A stretch of 64,000 bases of DNA, from positions 744,001-808,000 of the forward strand of contig NZ_CP018097.1 in the NCBI RefSeq assembly GCF_001886695.1. Direction: 5' to 3'. The notes beneath the pieces are model-generated. The model saw only the letters and a list, made by a program, of their open reading frames with translations, was not told the origin of the DNA and made no database searches. Positions 26,184 to 34,981 of the stretch are shown one piece after another (position 1 is the stretch's first letter; every line of letters begins with the position of its first letter). The translations under genes were made by a program, and so were the position numbers. Source of the DNA: Aurantiacibacter gangjinensis (GTDB taxonomy: Bacteria > Pseudomonadota > Alphaproteobacteria > Sphingomonadales > Sphingomonadaceae).

Positions 26184-29092
26184 GCCTCTGCTCCCTGAGC
26201 GGCGTCCAATTCAGCGACGACGATCTCGCAGCGATTGCACAAGTCGCCGTCCTCGTCGACCTCGGGCAGCAGCCGCCAGCAGCGCCCGCATTTGGCATCG
26301 GCGGATTTGGTGACGGCCACAGTGTCCGTTTCGGCAATGGTGACAGTGCCGCTGATGAATAGCGTTGCGAGTTCGTCTGCGGTGAAGCCTTCGGGCACCG
26401 CGCCGGCTGGCACGGCAACTTCGGCCTCGAGGCCCGAGCGGATCGTCTTCTCGCGCCGCAACGGCTCGATCGCTTCCATTACCCGTTCGCGTAAGGTTCG
26501 CAGCGCATTCCAGCGCGCGGCATCGGCATCGGCAGACGGAACCTCCGGCCATTCCAGCAGGTGCACGCTGTCGCCGTCCGGATAGCGCGTGCCCCACACC
26601 TCTTCTGCCGTAAACACCAGCACCGGCGCGGCGTAGCGGATCAGCGCATGGAACAGCGTGTCGAGCACGCTGCGATAGGCGCGGCGCTCCATGCTACCGG
26701 GTGCATCGCAATAAAGCCTGTCCTTGCGGATATCGAAGAAGAAAGCCGAGAGGTCTTCATTCATGAAATCCACCAGCGCGCGGGTATAGGCGTTGAAGTC
26801 GTAATCGTTGACCGCGCGGCGCATCTTTGCGTCGAGATCGCCGAGAAGGGTGAGCACGTAACGCTCCAGCTCGGGCATGTCGGCAACATCGACCCGCTCC
26901 GCTTCGTCAAACCCGTCGAGCGCGCCGAGCATGTAGCGGAAGGTGTTGCGCAGCTTGCGATACTGGTCGGCTACGCCTTTCAGGATTTGCGGCCCGATGC
27001 GGTGGTCTTCGGTATAATCGACGCTCAGCGCCCACAAGCGGATGATGTCCGCGCCGTATTCCTGCATCACCTTCAATGGATCGACGGTGTTGCCGAGGCT
27101 CTTCGACATCTTGCGACCGTCTGCCGCCATGGTGAAGCCGTGGGTCAGCACCTGCTTGTAAGGCGCATGGCCGCGCGTGGCGCAGCTTTCGAGCAGCGAG
27201 GACTGGAACCAGCCGCGATGCTGGTCGCTGCCTTCGAGATAGAGATCGGCCGGGCTTTCGAGATCGGGCCAATTGTCGCTTTCCAGCACGAAGGCGTGTG
27301 TGGTGCCGCTATCGAACCAGACATCGAGAATGTCGGTGACCATCTCGTAATCGGCGGGATCGCGGTCCGGGCCGAGCAGGTCGGCGGCACTTGCCTCGTC
27401 CCAGCCGTCGACGCCGTGCGCGCGGATGGCCTCGATGATGCGCGCATTCACCGCTTCATCGACCAGATATTCGCCGCTCTTGCGATCAACGAACAGCGTG
27501 ATCGGCACGCCCCAGGCGCGCTGGCGGGAGAGCACCCAATCGGGCCGACCTTCGACCATGGAACCGATACGGTTACGACCCTTTGCTGGCACGAGCCGCG
27601 TGCGGTCAATCTGCGCCATGGCGGTTTCGCGCAAGGTCGGGTGGTCGGAGATCGGCCCGGAATCATTGGCGGGCCCGCCTTCGTCCTCCCAACGCTTTTC
27701 GGCGCGGGACTTAGGGAAGATGTGCTCTTTCGGCTGGTCCATCGGCACGAACCATTGCGGCGTGCAGCGATAGATGACCTTGGCCTTGGACCGCCATGAA
27801 TGCGGGTAGCTATGCTCGTAATCGGCAGAGGCGGAGAGCAGCGCGCCGGCTTCGCGCAGGTCGGAACAGATCGGCCCGTCGGGCGCGTTGAACTTGGGGT
27901 TGATGACGCTGCCCGAGCGTTCGTCCGTGCGCGGCAGCCAGAGCCAGTCTTCCTTGTAGCGGCCATCGGCATCGACCACGAATTGCGGGTTCAGCCCGTG
28001 CGCCTTGCAAAGCACGAAATCGTCCTCACCGTGATCGGGCGCCATGTGGACGAGGCCCGTACCGCTATCGGTGGTGACGAAATCGCCCGGCAGCAGCGGA
28101 CGCGGCTCGGCGAAGAACCCGCCGAGATGGTGCATCGGGTGGCGGCAGATGGTGCCGGCGAGGTCGGAGCCTTTGTAAATCGTGACGCAATTTGCCGTAA
28201 CTTCAGGCCCGCCGCTTCCATTTTCATTTGCACCGGTGCGGAGAGAAAGCGCGTAACAGAGATCTTCGGCGACAAGGTAACGCTTGTCGCCGTAGTTCAC
28301 GAGCACATACTCGATATCCGGCCCGTAAGCCAAAGCCTGGTTTACCGGGATCGTCCACGGCGTCGTCGTCCAGATCAGCGCATGTGCGCCGACCAATTCC
28401 TTGATCGGCGAGTCAACAATCTCGAACGCCACATCGATCTGCGTTGAGGTGATGTCTTCATACTCGACCTCCGCCTCGGCCAACGCGGTCTTTTCGACCG
28501 GCGACCACATCACCGGCTTCGCGCCGCGATAGAGCTGGCCGGTTTCGGCGAATTTCAGCAATTCAGCGACGATGCCCGCTTCGGCCTCGGGCGCCATGGT
28601 GAGGTAGGGCTTGTCCCATTCGCCGCTCACGCCCAGCCGCTTGAACTGTTCGCGCTGCACGTCCACCCATTCGGCGGCGTATTCGCGGCATTCCTGGCGG
28701 AATTCCTTGGCCGGAACCTCGTCCTTGTTGCGCTTTTTCTTGCGGTATTTTTCCTCGATCTTCCATTCGATCGGCAGGCCGTGACAATCCCAGCCGGGCA
28801 CGTAGGGCGCATCCTTGCCCAGCAGCGTCTGCGTGCGCACGACCGCGTCCTTCAGCACCTTGTTCAGCGCGTGGCCGATATGGATGTTGCCATTGGCATA
28901 GGGCGGGCCATCGTGAAGGATGAACTTTTCGCGGCCCCTCCGGCTTTTGCGCAGGCGCGCATACAGGCCCTGCTCTTCCCAGCGCGCGAGGATGCCCGGC
29001 TCTTTTGCGGGCAGGCCGGCTTTCATCGGAAAATCGGTCTTCGGCAGGAAGACGGTGTCCCGGTAATCCCGCTTTTTTGTCTCGTCGGTCAT
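26180..29092 (-). CDS. ileS: Isoleucyl-tRNA synthetase
   Basis: A 970-residue class I synthetase charging tRNA-Ile. The HIGH motif is in PPYANGNIHIGHALNK (about residues 60-75), and KMSKS in DGRKMSKSLGNTVDP (about 660). The editing domain lies between them (VWSPVEKTALAEAEVEYED, TTDSGTGLVHMAPDHGEDD). A C-terminal zinc-binding module CGRCW...CNRCE is present, as in the E. coli type. The CDS is complete. It is followed by lspA with a 4-bp overlap and preceded by ribF with a 45-nt gap. Confidence 0.98.
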   Translation of the reverse strand: MTDETKKRDYRDTVFLPKTDFPMKAGLPAKEPGILARWEEQGLYARLRKSRRGREKFILHDGPPYANGNIHIGHALNKVLKDAVVRTQTLLGKDAPYVPGWDCHGLPIEWKIEEKYRKKKRNKDEVPAKEFRQECREYAAEWVDVQREQFKRLGVSGEWDKPYLTMAPEAEAGIVAELLKFAETGQLYRGAKPVMWSPVEKTALAEAEVEYEDITSTQIDVAFEIVDSPIKELVGAHALIWTTTPWTIPVNQALAYGPDIEYVLVNYGDKRYLVAEDLCYALSLRTGANENGSGGPEVTANCVTIYKGSDLAGTICRHPMHHLGGFFAEPRPLLPGDFVTTDSGTGLVHMAPDHGEDDFVLCKAHGLNPQFVVDADGRYKEDWLWLPRTDERSGSVINPKFNAPDGPICSDLREAGALLSASADYEHSYPHSWRSKAKVIYRCTPQWFVPMDQPKEHIFPKSRAEKRWEDEGGPANDSGPISDHPTLRETAMAQIDRTRLVPAKGRNRIGSMVEGRPDWVLSRQRAWGVPITLFVDRKSGEYLVDEAVNARIIEAIRAHGVDGWDEASAADLLGPDRDPADYEMVTDILDVWFDSGTTHAFVLESDNWPDLESPADLYLEGSDQHRGWFQSSLLESCATRGHAPYKQVLTHGFTMAADGRKMSKSLGNTVDPLKVMQEYGADIIRLWALSVDYTEDHRIGPQILKGVADQYRKLRNTFRYMLGALDGFDEAERVDVADMPELERYVLTLLGDLDAKMRRAVNDYDFNAYTRALVDFMNEDLSAFFFDIRKDRLYCDAPGSMERRAYRSVLDTLFHALIRYAAPVLVFTAEEVWGTRYPDGDSVHLLEWPEVPSADADAARWNALRTLRERVMEAIEPLRREKTIRSGLEAEVAVPAGAVPEGFTADELATLFISGTVTIAETDTVAVTKSADAKCGRCWRLLPEVDEDGDLCNRCEIVVAELDAAQGAEA

Positions 29093-29137
29093 CGCCGAGG
29101 GCGATTAGGGGCAAACATGGCGCGCGGCAACAGCCGA

Positions 29138-30064
29138 TCACGCCAGCAGGCTGCGAGCCTTTGCGCAGTCGCGCGCCATCTGGTCCATCAGCGCGCCCAG
29201 ATCGTCGAACTTCGCTTCGGGCCGGAGGAAGTGGTGGAAGGCGACGTCCAGCGCCTCACCATAGAGATCGCCCTCGAAATCGAAGAAATATGGCTCCAGC
29301 AGCTCCTTGGGCGGATCGAATTGCGGGCGCACGCCAAGGTTAGCCGCGCCTTTCAGCTGCTGGCCTGTCGAGAGCACGGTGCCGGTCACCGCATAAATGC
29401 CGAAGCGCGGTCGGATATAGGCGCCCAGCTCCATATTGGCGGTGGGATAGCCCAGTTCGCGCCCGCGCTTGTCGCCATGGATCACGGTGCCGCGGACGGT
29501 GAAAGGCCGCGTGAGAAGCTGGGCGGCGACATCGGGCTCGCCTGCCTTCAGCGCATCGCGGATGCGGCTGGAGGAGACGGTCTGGCCTTCTGCCGCCACC
29601 GGAGCGATGGCGCGCGCCTCTATGCCGACGCCCGCGCCGACATCGCGCAGCACTTCCACATTGCCGCCGCGCGCCTTGCCAAACGTAAAGTCCTGCCCCG
29701 TCACCACGCCCGCCGCGCCGAGGCGCTTGGCCAGAAGCTGCGTGACGAAGTCCTCGGCACTCGTGGCCGCCAGTTCGTCGCCGAAGTCGAATACCAGCAT
29801 GGCGGCGGCACCGGCCTCTGCAAACAGCGCCTCGCGCTGGTCGAGCGTGGTGAGGCGGAAGGGCGGCACATGCGGCGCGAAATGGCGCACGGGATGCGGA
29901 TCGAAGGTGGCGACGATGGCGGGCCGGCCCTCGGCGCGCGCCCACTCCACGGCTTCGCGCACGACATGCTGGTGGCCGAAGTGGAAGCCGTCGAAATTGC
30001 CGAGAGCAACGATGGCGCCGCGCAGGTTGTTGGGAACGGGGCTGAGGTGGGAGAGGCGCGTCAT
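29138..30064 (-). CDS. ribF: Bifunctional riboflavin kinase / FAD synthetase
   Basis: 308 residues. The N-terminal FMN adenylyltransferase domain has GNFDGFHFGHQHV (HxGH-type) and SSSRIRDAL. The C-terminal riboflavin kinase domain (about 185-305) has GDKRGRELGYPTANM and ANLGVRPQF. It makes FMN and FAD from riboflavin. The ATG at 30064 is chosen because it overlaps the dipeptidase stop as ATGA; longer readings run back through the dipeptidase gene in another frame. It lies upstream of ileS, an arrangement also seen in other bacteria. Confidence 0.95.
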   Translation of the reverse strand: MTRLSHLSPVPNNLRGAIVALGNFDGFHFGHQHVVREAVEWARAEGRPAIVATFDPHPVRHFAPHVPPFRLTTLDQREALFAEAGAAAMLVFDFGDELAATSAEDFVTQLLAKRLGAAGVVTGQDFTFGKARGGNVEVLRDVGAGVGIEARAIAPVAAEGQTVSSSRIRDALKAGEPDVAAQLLTRPFTVRGTVIHGDKRGRELGYPTANMELGAYIRPRFGIYAVTGTVLSTGQQLKGAANLGVRPQFDPPKELLEPYFFDFEGDLYGEALDVAFHHFLRPEAKFDDLGALMDQMARDCAKARSLLA

Positions 30065-31317
30065 CGGTCCCCCGGTCCCGGCAGCGTCGGCGGCATCGGC
30101 CCCAAGATAATCTCTTCGGTGCCGTCGGGCCGTGGCTGGTATGCACCGATCGGCCGGATGCCGTCGCTCAGCACGCGCAACGCATTCTCGCCCATGACCT
30201 TGCGGATATCCGCCTCCTTCCACCCATCGTCCATCAGCGCCTGGGTCACCTGCACCAGCTGCGAGGTGTCGAAGCGGGCGGTGACATTGCCGTCGAAATC
30301 GCTGCCGAGCGCGACATACTCCGGCCCGACAAGGTCGCGCACATGGCGCATGGCGCGCACGATTGCGGCGGGCGAGGTGTCGCACACGGCACCCGGCCAG
30401 TATCCGATGCCGATCACGCCGCCCGTCGCCGCCACGCCGCGAATTTGCTCGTCGGAGAGGTTGCGATTGATGTCGCAGGTCGCCTGCACACCACCATGAC
30501 TCGAGACGACCGGACGGCGCGCCATGGCGAGAATCTCGGCCACGCACGCCTCGCTGCAATGGGCGATGTCGACGATGATGCCCAGCTCTTCCATACGGAT
30601 TACGGCATCGCGTCCCATGGCAGTCAGGCCGCCACGTTCGATGCCGTGCATCGATCCGGCCAGCTCATTGTCGAAGAAATGCGTCAGCCCTGCCATGCCG
30701 ACGCCCGCTTCGTGCAGCACAACGAGATTGGCGAGATCGCCTTCGAGATTATGCAGCCCCTCCACGGACAGCATGGCGAAGACCGTGTCCGGGCGCATTT
30801 GCTGTGCATCGCTTACCAGCGCGTCCAGAGCGCGGCCCGGCGCGACCATCACCAGCGCGCCGTCCGAAGCGTCCACCGCCTCTCGCAGCTTCTCGCCGTG
30901 ATAGAGCGTGCGCTCCAGCAGCGAGGTCCAGGTGCGCACCGGTTGCAGTTGCCCGATGGCGAGTAGGGTGATGTTGTCGGTATCGCCCGAATTGCCGTCA
31001 TAGTTCTGCCCGCGCGGCGTCTTGGTGACGCTGGAGAATACCTGCAGCGCGACATTGCCATCCTGCAGGCGCGGAAGGTCCATGTGGCCGCGCTCCGCTC
31101 GTGCATTCAGGTCGCGATCCCACAACAGCGTATCGCCGTGCAGGTCAACGATGAGAAGCGTATCGTGCAGCGCCTGCGCCTCAGCGCTGATGGCGGGCAG
31201 CGGCTCGCCGTCGATGACATTGCGCTGCCGCTCCACGATGCCGGGCGCGAAGATGAAGAAGGCGGCGAGCGCCACCAGCAGCAGCGCTGCCAGTCCGCGT
31301 TTACCGGCTGACCACAT
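30061..31317 (-). CDS. Membrane dipeptidase (peptidase M19, renal dipeptidase family)
   Basis: 418 residues from the ATG at 31317; a TTG at 31320 adds one residue. An N-terminal hydrophobic segment (about 8-26) is a signal anchor. Zinc-site motifs of M19 are visible: IVDLHGDTL near residue 58, the Glu in SVEGLHNLEGD, VDIAHCSE, VSSHGG, and GSDFDG near the C-terminus. It hydrolyses dipeptides, probably in the periplasm. The start lies 3 nt after the dfr stop, and the end overlaps ribF by 4 bp, so it is inside a compact transcript. Confidence 0.92.
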   Translation of the reverse strand: MWSAGKRGLAALLLVALAAFFIFAPGIVERQRNVIDGEPLPAISAEAQALHDTLLIVDLHGDTLLWDRDLNARAERGHMDLPRLQDGNVALQVFSSVTKTPRGQNYDGNSGDTDNITLLAIGQLQPVRTWTSLLERTLYHGEKLREAVDASDGALVMVAPGRALDALVSDAQQMRPDTVFAMLSVEGLHNLEGDLANLVVLHEAGVGMAGLTHFFDNELAGSMHGIERGGLTAMGRDAVIRMEELGIIVDIAHCSEACVAEILAMARRPVVSSHGGVQATCDINRNLSDEQIRGVAATGGVIGIGYWPGAVCDTSPAAIVRAMRHVRDLVGPEYVALGSDFDGNVTARFDTSQLVQVTQALMDDGWKEADIRKVMGENALRVLSDGIRPIGAYQPRPDGTEEIILGPMPPTLPGPGDR

Positions 31318-31320
31318 CAA

Positions 31321-31977
31321 TTAGAACGCGAAAGCTTCTTGTAGCCTGCTAGGACGCGACGGCTTTCCGTTTTGGCGTTTCAAAGCCTTAGGCAAAGAAG
31401 ATTTGTATTGCTCGATTAAGTCGCTGCGAACCAAGCGCCGTGCGTCCTTATCCGGAGCAGACACCTCGTACACGACAAATCTGTGATCGTCGCCATCTGC
31501 ACTAGCGTCGCATTCGAGAATTTTTGAACGCTCCCAGGTCTCGATGTCATTGAGCACGTTCTGGTCCAAAAACGCATCAGCGTGTTCGACTTCATGATCA
31601 ATCAAAGTCACCAGGTATCGATCAATAAAGGGTCCGAACTGATGGTAAGTCAGCGCCCCTCCGATCACGAAAGTTTCGGACGAACCAAATTTCTGTGCGA
31701 CAAAAAGCGCCTCGGGTATCGAAAGGGCAAGCTTACACTTGTCAGAAGAGGCAAAAAGCACGGCGTTGTGCGATAGAACGACGTTATTGCGCTTCGGTAG
31801 ACACCCCCCCACCGACTCGTAAGTCTTTCGACCCATCAGGACAGTGTGGCCGGTAGTGGTCTCCCGGAAAAACCGCATGTCGGACTTAAGCCGCCAAGGC
31901 AGAGCGTTCTTGCATCCGATTGCACCCATGCGATCTATAGCTACAATCGCCGTCAAAGCTTGCGGTTGGCTGGCCAT
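31321..31977 (-). CDS. Dihydrofolate reductase, C-terminally extended, atypical composition
   Basis: 218 residues from MASQPQAL (31977). The DHFR fold is clear: ALTAIVAIDRMGAIGCKNALPW at the N-terminus, the substrate-binding Asp in RLKSDMRFFRETT, HTVLMGRKTYESVG (NADPH site), NNVVLSHN and FVIGGALTY. About 50-60 residues follow the usual end of the fold, finishing in a basic stretch (KALKRQNGKPSRPSR). The first 120 bp (31321-31440) are about 50% GC, far below the neighbours. It makes tetrahydrofolate and is trimethoprim's target class. Transfer or replacement of a native folA is inferred, not shown. Confidence 0.88.
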   Translation of the reverse strand: MASQPQALTAIVAIDRMGAIGCKNALPWRLKSDMRFFRETTTGHTVLMGRKTYESVGGCLPKRNNVVLSHNAVLFASSDKCKLALSIPEALFVAQKFGSSETFVIGGALTYHQFGPFIDRYLVTLIDHEVEHADAFLDQNVLNDIETWERSKILECDASADGDDHRFVVYEVSAPDKDARRLVRSDLIEQYKSSLPKALKRQNGKPSRPSRLQEAFAF

Positions 31978-32068
31978 GAGCGCTTTAGAGTCGATCTGTG
32001 GATGCGATTCAAGTGAGTCCTGTTGGCAACACTCTGCAAAGCATGCCGGAAAAGCTGTGGAAATCCAC

Positions 32069-33133
32069 TCACCCGATCCGCGTGATGTGGCCCATCTTGC
32101 GCCCCTCGCGCGCTTCGGCCTTGCCGTAGAGATGGACATGGTTGCGATCGTCGGAGAGGTGGCCCCCAAGATCGAGCGCGTCGCCCCCGATCAGGTTCGT
32201 CATGGTGACAGTGTCGGACACGCTATCGGTCGCGCCGAGCGGCAGGCCGCAAATTGCACGGATGTGGTTTTCGAACTGGCAGGTGGTCGCGCCCTCGATG
32301 GTCCAGTGGCCCGAATTGTGCACGCGCGGTGCCATCTCGTTGAAGACCGGGCCCTGCTTGGTCGCGAAGAATTCCAGCGTCAGCACGCCGACATAGCCCA
32401 GCGCATCGGCAACGCGTTTCGCCATGGCGCGCGCCTGTTCCACCTGTTCGCCCACGATGGCGGGGGCGGGCAAGGCGGAGCGGGCCAGGATGCCTTCGCC
32501 ATGGGTGTTGTGCGCGCTGTCCCAGAAGCGCACTTCGCCATCGCGGCCCCGCACGAGGATGACGGAGAACTCGCATTCGAAGCTGACGAATGCCTCATAC
32601 ACACAGCCGCTTTCAGGAATGCGCGCACCTGCGGCATCTTCGGAGCGGCGCACGACCCACTGGCCCTTGCCGTCATATCCGTCGCGCCGGGTTTTCAGGA
32701 TGCCGGGCACGCCGATGCGGTCGATCGCCCCTGCCAGTTCGCTATCGTGATCGATGGCGGCGAAGTCCGCCGGACGACCACCCTGTTCCTGGATAAAGCG
32801 TTTCTCGCGCACCCTGTCCTGCGCCACTTCCAGCGCGCGTGTGCCGGGTGCCAGCATATCGGCTGGCAATGCCGCGAGCGGGGCAACGGGGACATTCTCG
32901 AACTCGTAAGTGATGACATCGCAGCCGCGTGCAAAGGCGATCAGCGCTTCGCTATCGTGCCATGGCGCGCAGGTGAAGGAGTGCGCGACTTCGGCGGCAA
33001 CGCTGTCGGCCTCGGGCGCGTAGATATGGCAGCGATAGCCCAGCTGGGCGGCGGCCATGGCGAGCATGCGGCCCAATTGTCCGCCGCCGAGAATACCGAT
33101 TGTCGCGCCTGGTTTTAACAATCCCGCCCCCAA
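32069..33133 (-). CDS. purK: 5-(carboxyamino)imidazole ribonucleotide synthase
   Basis: A 354-residue ATP-grasp enzyme of purine synthesis, converting AIR plus bicarbonate to N5-CAIR. Motifs: GATIGILGGGQLGRMLAMAA at the N-terminus, YEFENVPV, GILKTRRDGYDGKGQWVV, SFECEFSVILVRG and FNEMAPRVHNSGHWTIEG. The product is used by PurE, encoded just upstream. A REP-like pair separates the two genes. The next gene downstream is the atypical dfr, after a 91-nt gap. Confidence 0.96.
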   Translation of the reverse strand: MGAGLLKPGATIGILGGGQLGRMLAMAAAQLGYRCHIYAPEADSVAAEVAHSFTCAPWHDSEALIAFARGCDVITYEFENVPVAPLAALPADMLAPGTRALEVAQDRVREKRFIQEQGGRPADFAAIDHDSELAGAIDRIGVPGILKTRRDGYDGKGQWVVRRSEDAAGARIPESGCVYEAFVSFECEFSVILVRGRDGEVRFWDSAHNTHGEGILARSALPAPAIVGEQVEQARAMAKRVADALGYVGVLTLEFFATKQGPVFNEMAPRVHNSGHWTIEGATTCQFENHIRAICGLPLGATDSVSDTVTMTNLIGGDALDLGGHLSDDRNHVHLYGKAEAREGRKMGHITRIG

Positions 33134-33134
33134 T

Positions 33135-33230
33135 CCGAGCGGGCTGAGCTTGTCGAAGCCCTGCCCTTCTTCTGCGTGTTCTGCGCTATAAAGAAAAGCA
33201 GTCCTTCGACAAGCTCAGGGCGAACGGGGC
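33135..33230. repeat. Inverted pair of REP-like palindromic units between purE and purK
   Basis: CTGAGCTTGTCGAAG (33144-33158) recurs as its exact 15-bp reverse complement at 33204-33218, about 45 nt apart. The second unit continues as CAGGGCGAACGG. This CTTCGACAAGCTCAGG element is, to my knowledge, a common extragenic palindrome in many proteobacterial genomes, often found in such inverted pairs. It lies within a probable operon and may act on mRNA stability. Confidence 0.75.
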
Positions 33231-33255
33231 GGGGAATGGTTGTGAAGTGTCTCTG

Positions 33256-33738
33256 TTAGTCCACCGGCGTTTCGCCGACCTTTTCAGTCTGCGCTGCGCG
33301 ATACTCCTTCAGGCGCGTTGCCAGCGCATCGTCGCCCAGCGCGAGGATGCTGGCTGCCAGGATCCCCGCATTGGTCGCGCCTGCTTCCCCGATAGCGAGC
33401 GTGCCGGTCGGCACGCCGGCGGGCATTTGCACGATGGACAGCAGGCTATCCAAGCCATTCAGCGCCTTGGACTTCACCGGCACGCCCAGCACGGGCAGAT
33501 GCGTGAGCGCGGCGATCATCCCGGGCAGATGCGCCGCGCCGCCCGCGCCTGCGATGATGACGTGGAAACCTTCATCCGCCGCGCCCTTGCCGAAAGCGTG
33601 CAGGCGGTCGGGCGTGCGGTGGGCGGAGACAATGCGCGCTTCATGCGCCACGCCCAACTCATCCAGCACGGCGGCGGCGCATTGCATGGTCGGCCAGTCG
33701 GACTGGCTGCCCATCACGATAGCGACCTTGGCAGTCAT
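33256..33738 (-). CDS. purE: N5-carboxyaminoimidazole ribonucleotide mutase
   Basis: A 160-residue class I PurE that converts N5-CAIR to CAIR in purine synthesis. Motifs: [14 protein letters not shown], the [12 protein letters not shown] loop, [39 protein letters not shown] and GNAGILAAS-like [12 protein letters not shown]. It starts 4 nt after the gpmA stop. PurE and PurK act in sequence. Confidence 0.97.
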   Translation of the reverse strand: MTAKVAIVMGSQSDWPTMQCAAAVLDELGVAHEARIVSAHRTPDRLHAFGKGAADEGFHVIIAGAGGAAHLPGMIAALTHLPVLGVPVKSKALNGLDSLLSIVQMPAGVPTGTLAIGEAGATNAGILAASILALGDDALATRLKEYRAAQTEKVGETPVD

Positions 33739-33742
33739 CGGA

Positions 33743-34429
33743 TCACGAATCCTTCAAATAGTAGCGTTCGCCCGGCTGCATCGCGTCGTCGAACTCGTAG
33801 ATGATGGGCTGGCCGGTCGGGATTTCGAGGCCGGTAATGTCCTCGTCGGAAATGCCGGAAAGGTGTTTCACCAGCGCGCGCAGAGAATTGCCGTGCGCAG
33901 AGATGATGACCGTCTCACCCTTTTCCAGCTCGGGCAGGATCGTGCCTTCCCAATAGGGCAGCACACGCTCGATGGTGAGTTTGAGGCTTTCGGTTTGCGG
34001 TACGTCGATGCCGTCATAGCGCGGATCGTTACCGGGGTCGTATTGGTCACCCTTGGGCATTTCCGGAGGCGGCACATCGAAGCTGCGGCGCCAGATCTGC
34101 ACCTGCTCGTCCCCGTGCTTCTCGCGCGTTTCCTGCTTGTTGAGGCCCGTCAGCCCGCCATAATGCCGCTCGTTCAGCTGCCAGTTCTTGGTTTCGGGGA
34201 TCCACAACCGCTCGCATTCTTCCAACGCGAGATGCAGCGTCTTGATCGCGCGCTTCTGCACGCTGGTGAAGGCGATGGTGGGCAGCACACCCTTGGCCTT
34301 CATCAGCCGGCCCGCCTCGCGCGCTTCCTCTACGCCCTTTTCGGTTACGTCGACATCCCACCAGCCGGTGAAGCGGTTGGCGAGGTTCCATTCGGACTGG
34401 CCATGGCGGACGAGGATCAGCTTGGGCAT
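33743..34429 (-). CDS. gpmA: 2,3-bisphosphoglycerate-dependent phosphoglycerate mutase
   Basis: A 228-residue glycolytic/gluconeogenic enzyme interconverting 3- and 2-phosphoglycerate. The phosphohistidine motif is [10 protein letters not shown] (His about residue 8), followed by [30 protein letters not shown], and the second catalytic His in [15 protein letters not shown]. The length is slightly short of the 250-residue E. coli form, as is usual in alphaproteobacteria. It is upstream of purE with a 4-nt gap. Confidence 0.96.
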   Translation of the reverse strand: MPKLILVRHGQSEWNLANRFTGWWDVDVTEKGVEEAREAGRLMKAKGVLPTIAFTSVQKRAIKTLHLALEECERLWIPETKNWQLNERHYGGLTGLNKQETREKHGDEQVQIWRRSFDVPPPEMPKGDQYDPGNDPRYDGIDVPQTESLKLTIERVLPYWEGTILPELEKGETVIISAHGNSLRALVKHLSGISDEDITGLEIPTGQPIIYEFDDAMQPGERYYLKDS

Positions 34430-34463
34430 GTGGCGTGTGTCTCCATCAGCAAGAGCGCGCGCC

Positions 34464-34607
34464 CTAGCTGTCTGCTGGCTTGTTTAAAAGGTTTTGTGAT
34501 TCGCCGTCGGTCTTTGCCGCCATGCCTTTTGCTTGCGCCTTGCGTTTGCGGAGGTTGGCGCGCAATTGGGCAGCCAGGCGCTCTTCGCGGGATTGATCAT
34601 TGCTCAT
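34464..34607 (-). CDS. Small basic protein of unknown function
   Basis: A 47-residue, highly charged protein starting [23 protein letters not shown]. The [21 protein letters not shown] core resembles a short conserved protein found in many sphingomonads (from memory; no search was made). It is predicted to be a single helix with a disordered tail. Longer in-frame readings extend back across tRNA-Thr on the opposite strand and are unlikely. It is upstream of gpmA with a 34-nt gap. Confidence 0.65.
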   Translation of the reverse strand: MSNDQSREERLAAQLRANLRKRKAQAKGMAAKTDGESQNLLNKPADS

Positions 34608-34651
34608 GCCATGATATCTGGCGCAAGGATGGCCCACGCTCAAGCTCTCGC

Positions 34652-34678
34652 TTGACTTTGCGCGCCTTGGGGGACAAT
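34652..34678 (+). promoter_or_regulatory. Likely promoter of tRNA-Thr
   Basis: TTGACT (34652-34657) and GACAAT (34673-34678) are spaced by 15 nt and followed by a GC-rich discriminator (AGCGCGCGCC), as is common for stable RNA promoters. The tRNA begins 22 nt downstream. Confidence 0.5.
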
Positions 34679-34700
34679 AGCGCGCGCCTGCAACAGGTGT

Positions 34701-34775
34701 GCCGCGGTAGCTCAGTGGTAGAGCGCACCCTTGGTAAGGGTGAGGCCGAGAGTTCAATTCTCTCTCGTGGCACCA
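34701..34775 (+). tRNA. tRNA-Thr (GGT)
   Basis: 75 nt including the encoded CCA. The acceptor stem GCCGCGG pairs with TCGTGGC, with two G-U pairs. The D-arm is TAGCTCAGTGGTAGAGC. The anticodon loop TTGGTAA has anticodon GGT at 34733-34735, which reads ACC/ACU threonine codons. The T-arm is GAGAGTTCAATTCTCTC. It is followed by a run of T. Confidence 0.95.
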
Positions 34776-34925
34776 TTTTTTCTTTCGATTGCGCATCCGC
34801 GCAATCATCCTCGGTGCAGTTCCCTCCATTTCGGCTGACGCCTCCATTGCGGGGCACCTGCGGCCGCGCCATTCGCGCTCGATCGCCTGCTTGTCGCGGC
34901 CGAGTGTAGGCGCTGATACTCTAGG
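34776..34925. repeat. Second copy of the ATCC-loop hairpin repeat, after tRNA-Thr
   Basis: The hairpin GATTGCGC-ATCC-GCGCAATC (34787-34806, 8-bp stem) has the same ATCC loop as the units at 24947-24960 and 25183-25200 but a different stem sequence. It is followed, in the same order as the 24935 copy, by TCCTCGG, TTCCCTCC, TTGCGGGGCACCTGCG, a TTCG-GCTCG block and GTCGCGGCCGAG. This is a single unit, not an inverted pair. It fills the gap between tRNA-Thr and the PH-domain gene at 34982. Confidence 0.6.
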
Positions 34926-34981
34926 GATGCGGGCACATAAACAAATTGCCCGCCCACGCTCCCTCACTATAGTTCCGCCCC

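Noticed and set aside
32069-32169. Extension of the DHFR frame back into purK
   Set aside because: The 64 extra residues overlap purK in another frame and lack conservation; DHFR homology starts at the Met at 31977.
34701-34925. tRNA-Thr as an integration site for a genomic island
   Set aside because: No integrase and no direct repeat of the tRNA 3' end were seen downstream; the following genes look native.
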